From assembly GCA_964588665.1 (NCBI GenBank), contig CAZPQQ010000022.1, positions 1 to 45,747 on the forward strand: DNA of 45,747 bases. Direction: 5' to 3'. Positions 16,889 through 25,077 of this stretch are shown one piece after another. Under the pieces are notes generated by a model. The model saw only the letters and a program-made list of their open reading frames with translations, had not been told where the DNA came from and searched no databases. This stretch comes from UBA2160 sp964588665. Lineage in GTDB: Bacteria; Chloroflexota; Dehalococcoidia; Lucifugimonadales; UBA1123. The position numbers and the translations under genes are program-made. Each line of letters begins with the position of its first letter. Within the stretch, counting starts at the first letter, position 1.

Positions 16889-17155
16889 ATGCAGCCGCGT
16901 GTAAGCGAAATGAAAGGCCAGAATGTGAAAAATGTAACAGGTGGCCGGTCCGAACCTGAGAAAGGGTTGGATCAGGAGATGGAACCGGTGTCGTTCGTGA
17001 TGACCGTTTGGCTCGAATCTCGAGAAGTGGAAGCCGAACCGGAGTGGCGCTGGCGGGTCCGTCAGGTCCAAGCCGACAAGGTGTCGTACTTCCGGCGTGT
17101 GGCGGACGTTGTCTCTTATATTGCCGAAGAATCGGGGTTGCCCGGCCCTATGTGA
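16889..17155 (+). CDS. Small conserved-looking hypothetical protein
   Basis: 88 aa from the ATG at 16889; the true start may be the ATG at 16979 (58 aa). No start has a convincing ribosome-binding site. The C-terminal half FVMTVWLESREVE, then WRWRVRQVQADKVSYFRR and VVSYIAEESG looks like a genuine small alpha/beta protein with regularly spaced aromatic residues. The N-terminal 30 residues are hydrophilic and of lower quality. No family is named. Its place between the regulator and the nar genes suggests co-regulation only. Confidence 0.55.
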   Translation: MQPRVSEMKGQNVKNVTGGRSEPEKGLDQEMEPVSFVMTVWLESREVEAEPEWRWRVRQVQADKVSYFRRVADVVSYIAEESGLPGPM

Positions 17156-17203
17156 ACCCTCGTCAGTTCTGGGGACTTGCGAGGATCGATTTATGTTTTA
17201 GTT

Positions 17204-17219
17204 TGTGAATCACATCACT
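17204..17219 (+). promoter_or_regulatory. CRP/FNR-type palindrome upstream of the nar genes
   Basis: TGTGA-A-TCACA (17204-17214) is an 11-bp dyad. The overlapping TGTGA-N6-TCACT (17204-17219) matches the classical CRP/FNR-family spacing at 9 of 10 core bases. It lies 291 nt before the cytochrome start codon and 58 nt before the small ORF at 17262. CRP/FNR-family activators commonly control nar operons; no such regulator gene is in the window. Confidence 0.5.
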
Positions 17220-17261
17220 AAAGTCGTCTCAGCGTATGTCATGGGCCAGTTAAGGAGAAAG

Positions 17262-17501
17262 ATGCAAGAGAGTACGGCGCCGAAACTCAGCGAAGTGCTG
17301 GCGGTCACAGAACCGCTCGTATTCGTTGCTGGCGAGCGCCGCGTGAAATCGGGAATCGACTCCATTTGGTCATCGCCGCAGCATACGGCAGACTGTCGCC
17401 CGGCTCACCGCTTTGCATCCACCGGCCTTGCCCATGCTCGCAGGTCGTCCATCGTTCGCGGCCAATATCCAACCGATGCGGGAGTGTCGCCATCATGTTA
17501 A
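17262..17501 (+). CDS. Possible small protein or leader peptide before the cytochrome gene
   Basis: 79 aa. The ATG at 17262 has a perfect AAGGAG site 4 nt upstream, and the stop overlaps the cytochrome ATG (17495) by 7 nt, which suggests translational coupling. The first 30 residues (APKLSEVLAVTEPLVFVAGE) look protein-like. The rest is Arg/His/Ser-rich and low in quality, so it may be a decayed gene or a leader ORF. No family recognised. Confidence 0.35.
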   Translation: MQESTAPKLSEVLAVTEPLVFVAGERRVKSGIDSIWSSPQHTADCRPAHRFASTGLAHARRSSIVRGQYPTDAGVSPSC

Positions 17502-18406
17502 GTACCGTTAATGCCGCATATAGTCGTTCAAGGATTCGAGCAGCGTCCATGGGCGGACCGGAACTGGGAGCGCTGGCCCGTCGGGCTGTCCTGGTTTTGC
17601 TTTGCCTGCTGGCGGCGGGAGTTCTCATCCCCCAGAATGTCTCCGAGGCGGCCCCTCCGACTCAGACGGCCGCCGAAGGGCAGGCGATGTTCGACAAACA
17701 GTGTGCAGCCTGTCATGACAATAGCCCGATCGGACCGGACCTGACGGGCGTAACCGAACGTCGGGACCAGGCTTGGTTGACTAGCTGGATCTCTGCTCCC
17801 GACGAGATGCTGGCCAACAACGATCCCATTGCCACCGAACTGTTGGCGCAATTCAACAATGTGCCGATGCCCAACCTCCGGCTCTCAGACTCGGATGTGG
17901 CGTCTCTCATAGCGTATCTGGGTACGTTGAGCGGCGGTGGAGCCCCTGCAGCCGCGCCGGCTTCGGCAGCGCCCGCGCCCGAAGGTGACCCGGCAGCCGG
18001 CAAGAAGCTCTTTATTGGCACATCATCGCTCCGAAACGACGGCCCCGCGTGCATCGCATGCCACAGCATCACCGGCATCGGCGCATTTGGCGGCGGCAAT
18101 CTGGGACCCGATCTGACGGGCGCATACGAAAAGCTCGGAGCCGCTCTGATTACCTGGCCGCAGACCACGCCCCCAATGACGGCCATTTTCACCGAAAAAC
18201 CGCTGACCCCCAACGAAGAGGTTCACCTGCTGGCGTTCATTCAAGAGGCAGGCCTCACCGCAAGGGAATCACAGGCGGTATGGCAGTTACTCGGCATCTC
18301 GGTGGCGGGCGTAGCGGCAATAGTTATTCTCATTCAACTGGTTTGGCGAAGGCGTCTCGGGAAGGTGCGAAGGCCCATGGTGGCTGGCGAGACATCGCGT
18401 AGTTAG
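17495..18406 (+). CDS. Membrane-anchored dihaem cytochrome c (NarC-like)
   Basis: About 303 aa from the ATG at 17495; an ATG at 17549 is also possible. A signal peptide (LVLLCLLAAGVLIPQNVSEA) directs export. Two class I cytochrome domains carry CAACH (70-74) and CIACH (186-190), with likely Met ligands M125 and M228, joined by an Ala/Pro linker. A C-terminal membrane helix (about 264-284) ends in RRR, so the haems face outside. A gene of this design precedes narG in the Thermus nar operon (narC), where it is part of the electron path, and in cytoplasm-facing nitrite oxidoreductase clusters. It is 25 nt before narG, in the same operon. Confidence 0.9.
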   Translation: MLSTVNAAYSRSRIRAASMGGPELGALARRAVLVLLCLLAAGVLIPQNVSEAAPPTQTAAEGQAMFDKQCAACHDNSPIGPDLTGVTERRDQAWLTSWISAPDEMLANNDPIATELLAQFNNVPMPNLRLSDSDVASLIAYLGTLSGGGAPAAAPASAAPAPEGDPAAGKKLFIGTSSLRNDGPACIACHSITGIGAFGGGNLGPDLTGAYEKLGAALITWPQTTPPMTAIFTEKPLTPNEEVHLLAFIQEAGLTARESQAVWQLLGISVAGVAAIVILIQLVWRRRLGKVRRPMVAGETSRS

Positions 18407-18431
18407 TAGATACTCCCGGAGGTTTACAGAA

Positions 18432-21400
18432 ATGGGCTGGATTCAAGACCTAGTCAATCCCAAGGAACGGCGATGGGAAGAGTTCTATCGAAACCGTTGG
18501 CAACACGACAAGACCGTCCGCAGCACGCACGGCGTCAACTGCACCGGCGGCTGCTCTTGGGAAATCTACGTCAAAGACGGGATAATAACCTGGGAGATGC
18601 AGCAGACAGACTACCCGCTGCTGGAAGACGGGCTTCCTCCTTACGAGCCGCGCGGATGCCAACGGGGCATCTCGGCGTCGTGGTACGTATACAGTCCGAT
18701 CCGCGTCAAGTACCCCTACATGCGCGGCGCGCTCATGGACCAGTGGCGCGAAGCCAAGGCTCAGCACTCCAACCCGGTCGACGCTTGGGGTTCGATCGTT
18801 CAAGACGACCAGAAACGGTCTCGATACCAACGAGCCCGAGGCAAGGGCGGCTTTAGGCGGTCCGACTGGGACGAGGTTATGGAACTCGTCACGGCGTCTT
18901 TGCTCTACACGGCGAAAAAATGGGGCCCCGACCGCGTTTTCGGGTTCGCCCCGATTCCCGCCATGTCTTACCTCTCGTACGCCGGCGGTTCGCGCTTCCT
19001 GCAGCTTTTCGGCGGCGTGAACATGAGCTTCTACGACTGGTACGCCGACCTGCCCAACGCGTTCCCGGAAGTATGGGGAGACCAGACCGACGTCTGTGAG
19101 AGCGCCGACTGGTACAACTCCAAGTACATCGTCTCGATGGGCGCCAACCTCAACATGACACGGACGCCCGACGTCCACTTCATATCCGAGGCGAGACAGG
19201 CCGGGGCCAAGTTCGTTGTGATCGCCCCCGACTTCAGCCAGGTGGCGAAGTACTCCGACTGGTGGATTCCGGTGACAGCCGGCCAGGACACCGCATTGTG
19301 GATGGCAGTCAACCACGTCATCCTGAAGGAGTTCTACGCCGATCGTCAGGTCCCGTACTTCATCAACTACCTGAAGCAATACACCGACTCTCCGTTCCTC
19401 GTCGAGCTCTCACCGGAAGGCGACGGTTACACCGCCGGTCAGTTGCTTCGCGCCAACCGCTTCGAGCGTTATCGCGACGTCGAAAACGGCGACTGGAAAC
19501 TCGCGGTGCTTGACCAACAATCCGGCGAAGCACGCATGCCTAAGGGCACTGTCGGGTATCGCTGGGGCGAAGAGATGGGCAAGTGGAACCTGAAAATGGA
19601 AGACGGGTTGGACGACAACCCGATCGACCCCATCTTGTCGTTCTTCGAAGACAACGATGAAATCGTCATGTTGAACTACAACGAGTTCGTCGAAGGCAGG
19701 ATATCGTTGCGGGGCGTGCCTGTGAAGCGCGTGCAGACCGTCGACGGCCCGGTCGTCGTGGCAACCGCGTTCGACCTCTTGATGGCTCAGTTCGGCGTAG
19801 GCCGTGGCCTTCCCGGTGAATACCCGGACAGCTACGACGACGTCGGGCCCTACACTCCCGCATGGCAGGAGAATCTGACGGGCATCGGACGAGACACCAT
19901 TACTCGATTTGCACGCGAGTTCGCGGGGAACGCCGAAGCGACGAACGGCAAGTCGATGATCATCGTCGGCGCGAGCATCAACCACTGGTACAACAACAAC
20001 CTCTCCTACCGCGCTCCCATCACGGCGCTAATCCTGGGTGGATGCTGTGGCGTAAACGGCGGAGGAATGAACCACTACGTTGGCCAGGAGAAACTCACCC
20101 TGGTCGCGCCTTGGACGAGCCTGGCATTCGCGCTGGACTGGGTGAAGCCGCCGCGCCGACAGCAGTCCCCCACCTGGCACTATGTCAACAGCGACCAGTG
20201 GCGCTACGAAGGCGACTTTACCGACTACGCAGCCGTGCCGCCCGACGCCAAGTGGGCCAAGGGGCACGCGATGGACCTGGAAGCGAAATCGGTCCGCATG
20301 GGCTGGATGCCGTACTATCCACAGTTCAATCGCAACACGATCGACGTCGTCAAAGAGGCGGAAGACGCTGGGGCGACCACCAACGAAGAAGTGGTCCAAA
20401 ATGTCGTCGAACAACTGAAAACCAAAAAGACTCAATTCGCGATAGACGATCCGGATGCGCCGGAAAACTGGCCGAGAATCTGGATGATCTGGCGTGGAAA
20501 CGCCATCCAGTCGAGCGCAAAAGGATCCGAGTTCTTCCTACGGCATTACCTTGGCACCCATGATAACCTGACCGCGGAAGAGAGAGCGGCGGGAAAGGTC
20601 AAGACCGTGGAGTTCCGCGAACCCGCGCCTCGCGGCAAAATGGACTTGGTTGTCGATATCAACTTCCGCATGGACACTTCGGCGCTGTATTCGGACATCG
20701 TGTTGCCGACAGCCTTCTGGTACGAGAAGAACGACCTGAATACTACCGACCTCCACTCATTCGTTCACCCCCTCGGGGAAGCGGTGCCGCCGGTCTGGGA
20801 ATCCAAGACCGACTGGGAGATCTTCAAGGCGTTCGCGAAGAAAGTAAGCGAGATGTCGAGCCTGGCGTTCGACGGGCCGATCAGGGACCTGGTGGCCACA
20901 CCGCTGGCGCACGACACTCCCGACGAGCTGGCACAACCCCAAGTCCTGGACTGGACCGAAGGGGAGGTCGAGCCTATTCCCGGAAAGACGATGCCGCATC
21001 TGGCGGTCGTCGAGAGGGACTACGAGAACCTCTACAACAAGTTCATCTCACTCGGGCCAAACGTCAAAACGGATGGGGTCAACGGGAACGGCGTTCACGT
21101 GCCGGTCGGCCCGCAATACGACGAGTTGTTGCAAAACCCGGTCGGCGGCTCACCCGACCCTCGTCATATGCGATGTGTCGAGTGGGGCGGCGAAAAGTAT
21201 CCCAGCGTGGAGGACGCGCTGGATGCGGCCAACGTGCTGTTGACCATGGCGCCGGAGACCAACGGTGAGGTCTCATACGCGGCGTTCAAGCACGAAGAAG
21301 AACGCACGGGTTTGCAGCTCGCCGATCTGGCCGAGGATGTCCGAGGGGTTCGCATGAACTTCCTCGACATCACACGCCAGGTGCGTCGCACGCTCATAAC

Positions 21401-22076
21401 CCCATGCTGGACGGGCATGGTCAACGAAGGCCGCGCCTACTCCGCGTGGTGCATCAACGTCGAACGGCTGGTTCCTTGGCGGACGTTGTCGGGACGCCAG
21501 CACATGTACGTCGATCATCCGTGGTACCTCGACTTCGGCGAGAATCTGCCGACGTACAAGCCAAAACTCAACCCCTACAAGACGGGCGACATCATCAACA
21601 GCCCCGTGGACGACGATTGCCTCGTGCTCAATTACATCACCCCGCACGGCAAATGGAACATCCACTCCACGTACAAAGACAACATCCGCATGCTGACGTT
21701 GTCGCGCGGAATGGACCCGTGCTGGATCAACGACAAGGACGCCGATAAGATCGGCCTGAAAGACAACGACTGGGTGGAGATGTACAACGACAACGGCGTC
21801 GTCGTCACCCGCGCCGCGGTTAGCGCCCGCGTTCAACCAGGCATGTGCCTCTACTACCACGCGGTTGAGCGCACGGTCTACATTCCGAAGTCTCAAGTGC
21901 GAGGCGGAAAGCGCGCAGGCGGGCACAATAGCCTGACGCGGACCCGCATAAATCCAGTGTTGCTGGCCGGTGGGTACGCTCAGTTTACCTACGGCTTCAA
22001 CTACTGGGGTCCCATTGGCATCTTCACTCGCGACACCCACATCGTGGTTCGCAAGATGGAGAAGCTGGAGTGGTGA
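18432..22076 (+). CDS. narG: Respiratory nitrate reductase / nitrite oxidoreductase alpha subunit (Mo-bisMGD)
   Basis: 1214 aa, catalytic molybdoenzyme subunit interconverting nitrate and nitrite. The FS0 [4Fe-4S] ligands are His33, Cys37, Cys41 and Cys76, in HGVNCTGGCSW and RGCQRG as in E. coli NarG. The molybdenum ligand is Asp202 in SFYDWYADLP, followed by the family stretch PEVWGDQTDVCESADWYNS. There is no Tat signal peptide; the N-terminus WEEFYRNRWQHDKTVRSTHG aligns with cytoplasmic NarG, so the active site faces the cytoplasm. GGAGG lies 9 nt before the ATG. Slightly shorter than E. coli NarG (1247). Direction of catalysis (nitrate reduction or nitrite oxidation) cannot be read from motifs. 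Confidence 0.96.
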   Translation: MGWIQDLVNPKERRWEEFYRNRWQHDKTVRSTHGVNCTGGCSWEIYVKDGIITWEMQQTDYPLLEDGLPPYEPRGCQRGISASWYVYSPIRVKYPYMRGALMDQWREAKAQHSNPVDAWGSIVQDDQKRSRYQRARGKGGFRRSDWDEVMELVTASLLYTAKKWGPDRVFGFAPIPAMSYLSYAGGSRFLQLFGGVNMSFYDWYADLPNAFPEVWGDQTDVCESADWYNSKYIVSMGANLNMTRTPDVHFISEARQAGAKFVVIAPDFSQVAKYSDWWIPVTAGQDTALWMAVNHVILKEFYADRQVPYFINYLKQYTDSPFLVELSPEGDGYTAGQLLRANRFERYRDVENGDWKLAVLDQQSGEARMPKGTVGYRWGEEMGKWNLKMEDGLDDNPIDPILSFFEDNDEIVMLNYNEFVEGRISLRGVPVKRVQTVDGPVVVATAFDLLMAQFGVGRGLPGEYPDSYDDVGPYTPAWQENLTGIGRDTITRFAREFAGNAEATNGKSMIIVGASINHWYNNNLSYRAPITALILGGCCGVNGGGMNHYVGQEKLTLVAPWTSLAFALDWVKPPRRQQSPTWHYVNSDQWRYEGDFTDYAAVPPDAKWAKGHAMDLEAKSVRMGWMPYYPQFNRNTIDVVKEAEDAGATTNEEVVQNVVEQLKTKKTQFAIDDPDAPENWPRIWMIWRGNAIQSSAKGSEFFLRHYLGTHDNLTAEERAAGKVKTVEFREPAPRGKMDLVVDINFRMDTSALYSDIVLPTAFWYEKNDLNTTDLHSFVHPLGEAVPPVWESKTDWEIFKAFAKKVSEMSSLAFDGPIRDLVATPLAHDTPDELAQPQVLDWTEGEVEPIPGKTMPHLAVVERDYENLYNKFISLGPNVKTDGVNGNGVHVPVGPQYDELLQNPVGGSPDPRHMRCVEWGGEKYPSVEDALDAANVLLTMAPETNGEVSYAAFKHEEERTGLQLADLAEDVRGVRMNFLDITRQVRRTLITPCWTGMVNEGRAYSAWCINVERLVPWRTLSGRQHMYVDHPWYLDFGENLPTYKPKLNPYKTGDIINSPVDDDCLVLNYITPHGKWNIHSTYKDNIRMLTLSRGMDPCWINDKDADKIGLKDNDWVEMYNDNGVVVTRAAVSARVQPGMCLYYHAVERTVYIPKSQVRGGKRAGGHNSLTRTRINPVLLAGGYAQFTYGFNYWGPIGIFTRDTHIVVRKMEKLEW

Positions 22077-22155
22077 TTGTTCTGTTGTTACGAACGGTTG
22101 CATCGCCATCCAGCGGTTGCACGGGAATGGCTGCGAGCTAGGGAAGGAGCAGTGA

Positions 22156-23670
22156 ATGGATATACGATCACAGGTTTCTATGGTGTTCCACTTGGACAAG
22201 TGCATCGGCTGCCACACGTGCAGCATCGCTTGCAAAAACATCTGGACCGACCGCGAAGGCACCGAGTACCAGTGGTGGAACAACGTAGAGACCAAGCCAG
22301 GCACTGGCTATCCCACGCTGTGGGAGAACCAGGACAAGTACAAGGGCGGCTGGGAGCTCGACGAGAGCAAGAAGAAGCTAAAGCTAAAGCTCCAAGGCAA
22401 ATGGGGAGCTTTGGGCAATATCTTCAGCAACCCGAACCTGCCCACGATGGACGACTACTACGAGCCTTGGACGTACGACTACCAGAACCTGTTCAACGCA
22501 CCCGAGGGCGATGATCAGCCCACTGCCCGCGCGATCTCGCTGGTTACGGGCAAGTTCATGGAGATCGAGTCCGGCCCGAACTGGGACGACGACTTGGGCG
22601 GCTCTCCCGTGTACGCGTCCAACGACCCGAACCTCGAACACGTAACCGATGAAGAACGGAGCCTGCTCAACGAGATCGAGCGGATGGTGTTCTTCTACCT
22701 CCCCCGCATCTGCAACCATTGCCTGAATGCGGGTTGTGTCGGAGCATGCCCGGCCGGCGCGGTCTACAAGCGCGGAGAAGACGGCATCGTTCTGATCAAC
22801 CAGGAGAAGTGTCGCGCGTGGCGCATGTGCGTCACCGGATGCCCGTACAAGAAGACCTATTTCAACTGGTCCACGGGCAAATCCGAGAAATGCATCCTGT
22901 GCTTCCCGCGCCTCGAGAGCGGCCAGCCCCCGGCTTGCTTCCACTCTTGCGTGGGCCGCATCCGATACCTAGGGCTGTTGCTCTACGACGCCGACCAAAT
23001 CGAAGATGCGACGACCGTACCGGAGCGCGATCTGGTGAATGCCCATCGAAACATAATTCAGGATCCGTTCGATCCGGAGGTCATCGCCTCGGCGAAGGCG
23101 AACGGCCTCACTGACCAGATGATCAAGGCTGCCCAAGACTCGCCGGTATACAAGTTCGTCAAGACTTGGGGGCTGGCGCTCCCGCTCCACTCCGAGTTCC
23201 GAACCATGCCGATGCTCTTCTATGTGCCGCCAATGCTCCCGGTGCTTGCCGGAATCAAAGACGGACATTACGAAATCTCCGGTGCCAACACGGAAGGGCT
23301 CGTCCCTCTGCTGAGCTCGTTGGAGGAAGCCCGGGTCCCGATTCGATTCATGGCCAGCCTGTTCTCGGCCGGCAACGAAGAGATAGTCAAAGAAGTCTAC
23401 CGGAAACTGATCGCGGTGCGAATCCACATGCGGTCGAAAACCGTCAACGACATCCCCGCGGCTGAGGCCGAACAGGCTCTGGCCCAGGCCGGGACGACCG
23501 CGGAAGAGGTCGAGGCCATCTACCGCCTGACCGCCCTGCCGACGTACCAAGAGCGTTTCGTCGTGCCGCCGATGGCCCGCGAAGTGGCCATCGAGCAAAC
23601 ACTGGATCCCAGCCAACACAAGCCGGCGGCCGGTTTCGGGTTCCGGAAGGCGCCGCAGAGGAGGTGGTAG
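22156..23670 (+). CDS. narH: Nitrate reductase / nitrite oxidoreductase beta subunit (Fe-S)
   Basis: 504 aa, carries electrons between NarG and NarI. Four ferredoxin-type clusters: C16-C19-C22-C26; C186-C189-C194-C198; C219-(W222)-C225-C229, where Trp replaces a Cys so that a [3Fe-4S] cluster forms as in NarH; and C246-C249-C261-C265. The C-terminal NarH-specific part runs to 504. AAGGAG lies 6 nt before the ATG. A 79-nt gap follows narG, and the stop codon lies 2 nt before the narJ start. Confidence 0.96.
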   Translation: MDIRSQVSMVFHLDKCIGCHTCSIACKNIWTDREGTEYQWWNNVETKPGTGYPTLWENQDKYKGGWELDESKKKLKLKLQGKWGALGNIFSNPNLPTMDDYYEPWTYDYQNLFNAPEGDDQPTARAISLVTGKFMEIESGPNWDDDLGGSPVYASNDPNLEHVTDEERSLLNEIERMVFFYLPRICNHCLNAGCVGACPAGAVYKRGEDGIVLINQEKCRAWRMCVTGCPYKKTYFNWSTGKSEKCILCFPRLESGQPPACFHSCVGRIRYLGLLLYDADQIEDATTVPERDLVNAHRNIIQDPFDPEVIASAKANGLTDQMIKAAQDSPVYKFVKTWGLALPLHSEFRTMPMLFYVPPMLPVLAGIKDGHYEISGANTEGLVPLLSSLEEARVPIRFMASLFSAGNEEIVKEVYRKLIAVRIHMRSKTVNDIPAAEAEQALAQAGTTAEEVEAIYRLTALPTYQERFVVPPMAREVAIEQTLDPSQHKPAAGFGFRKAPQRRW

Positions 23671-23672
23671 CA

Positions 23673-24293
23673 GTGATCGACGACGCAGGACGCAAAAGAG
23701 TGCTTCATCTATTCGCCGACATCCTGGACTATCCGACTGAGGGATTGGGTGAGCAGGTGAGCGAATGCATGGCCCTGGTTTCGGCACATAATCCCGAGAT
23801 GGGTGAACTGCTGGGGCAGTTCCAGGCGTACGTGGGGGAAAATTCCGCCGGCCAGATGGAGGAAGTCTACTCCACGACATTCGACCTGGACCCGGTCTGC
23901 CACCCATATGTGGGCTATCACATATTCGGGGAGACGTACCAACGCAGCGCTTTCCTCGTGGGTTTGAAAGAACAGTATCGAACGTGCGACTTCGAGATTG
24001 ACGGAACCGAGTTGCCCGATCGCATCTCCACCGTGCTGCGCTTCGTTGCCATCAGCCAAGACGCGGAACAGTGCGACGTGATTATCAATGAAGGGATACT
24101 GCCGGCGCTCGAGAAAATGACTCGTGTCGTCGAACCGACCGAAGAAGAGGTCGAGGACGAACAGCCAATTACCGTAGAACCCGTTTACAAGAACACGCTG
24201 CACGCGCTGCGGATGTTGCTGGGACCGTCCACGGTTCCGGTGGTCGTCCCGCAGGCCGTAAGCGATTTCATAGGAGGCGCCTCCGATGCTTGA
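23673..24293 (+). CDS. narJ: Nitrate reductase assembly chaperone
   Basis: 206 aa, TorD/NarJ-type helical chaperone needed to load the Mo cofactor and Fe-S clusters into NarG; not part of the final enzyme. LFADILDYPTEGLGEQ is the typical N-terminus, and the conserved core CHPYVGYHIFGETYQRSAFLVGL includes the family's Y-R-region. The GTG at 23673 has AGGAGG 8 nt upstream, inside the narH end; a GTG 9 nt earlier would overlap the narH stop. It overlaps narI by 8 nt. Confidence 0.93.
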   Translation: MIDDAGRKRVLHLFADILDYPTEGLGEQVSECMALVSAHNPEMGELLGQFQAYVGENSAGQMEEVYSTTFDLDPVCHPYVGYHIFGETYQRSAFLVGLKEQYRTCDFEIDGTELPDRISTVLRFVAISQDAEQCDVIINEGILPALEKMTRVVEPTEEEVEDEQPITVEPVYKNTLHALRMLLGPSTVPVVVPQAVSDFIGGASDA

Positions 24294-24963
24294 TTTAGTG
24301 CTATTCGCGGCACTACCGTACGTCGCGGTCGCCCTCGCCATTGGGGTTGGCGGCTACCGTTATGTCTACGACCGATTCTCCTACTCTAGCTTTTCGGCTC
24401 AATTCCTGGAGAACCGCGCCCTGTTCTGGGGATCGGTGCCGTGGCATTACGGCGTGATCCTCATATTGCTTGCCCACGTTTTGGTCTTGCTGTTCCCTGG
24501 CGTCTGGGCGACGATCATCTCAGAACCGACCCGCCTCTACACCCTTGAGGTCATCGGTCTTGTCCTGAGCTTGTCGGCGGCCTTGGGGTTGTTGCTGCTA
24601 ATCGTAAGACGGTTGTTCATCAGTCGCATAATGTCGGTGACGTCAACGATGGACTGGGTGTTGCTCTTTGTCCTGCTGACTCAAGTGGCCATGGGATTCT
24701 ATGTCGCTCTCGTGTTCCGCTGGGGATCGGACTGGTACGTTCACACGGCAGTGCCCTGGTTGATATCGTTGGTGAAACTCGATCCCAAGCTGGAGTTCGT
24801 CACATCGCTTCCCTGGGAGATCAAGATACACATGCTGGGCGGGTTCGTCATATTGGCCCTGTTCCCGTTCACCAGACTCGTTCACGTGATAACGTTCCCC
24901 GTCACCTACCTGTGGCGGCCGTACCAGGTCGTGGTCTGGAACCGGCGGCGCACCCAGTCTTAG
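24286..24963 (+). CDS. narI: Nitrate reductase gamma subunit (dihaem cytochrome b)
   Basis: 225 aa, five membrane helices, exchanges electrons with the quinone pool or with the cytochrome. The four haem-b ligands are present: His54 and His64 in WHYGVILILLAH, and His182 and His200 in KIHMLGG and TRLVHV. The C-terminus FPVTYLWRPYQVVVWNRR is typical of NarI. The ATG at 24286 lies inside the end of narJ, showing translational coupling. Normal length (E. coli NarI is 225 aa). Confidence 0.95.
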   Translation: MLDLVLFAALPYVAVALAIGVGGYRYVYDRFSYSSFSAQFLENRALFWGSVPWHYGVILILLAHVLVLLFPGVWATIISEPTRLYTLEVIGLVLSLSAALGLLLLIVRRLFISRIMSVTSTMDWVLLFVLLTQVAMGFYVALVFRWGSDWYVHTAVPWLISLVKLDPKLEFVTSLPWEIKIHMLGGFVILALFPFTRLVHVITFPVTYLWRPYQVVVWNRRRTQS

Positions 24964-25077
24964 TTCGGTGAGGCCTTCCTCGGCGGACGGTCATCCGGAA
25001 ACGATGAGTTCGCCGGTGTCGGTGCACATTTTGGACTTCGTCATCCAGAGCCAAATTACGGACGGTGGGCATCTACG

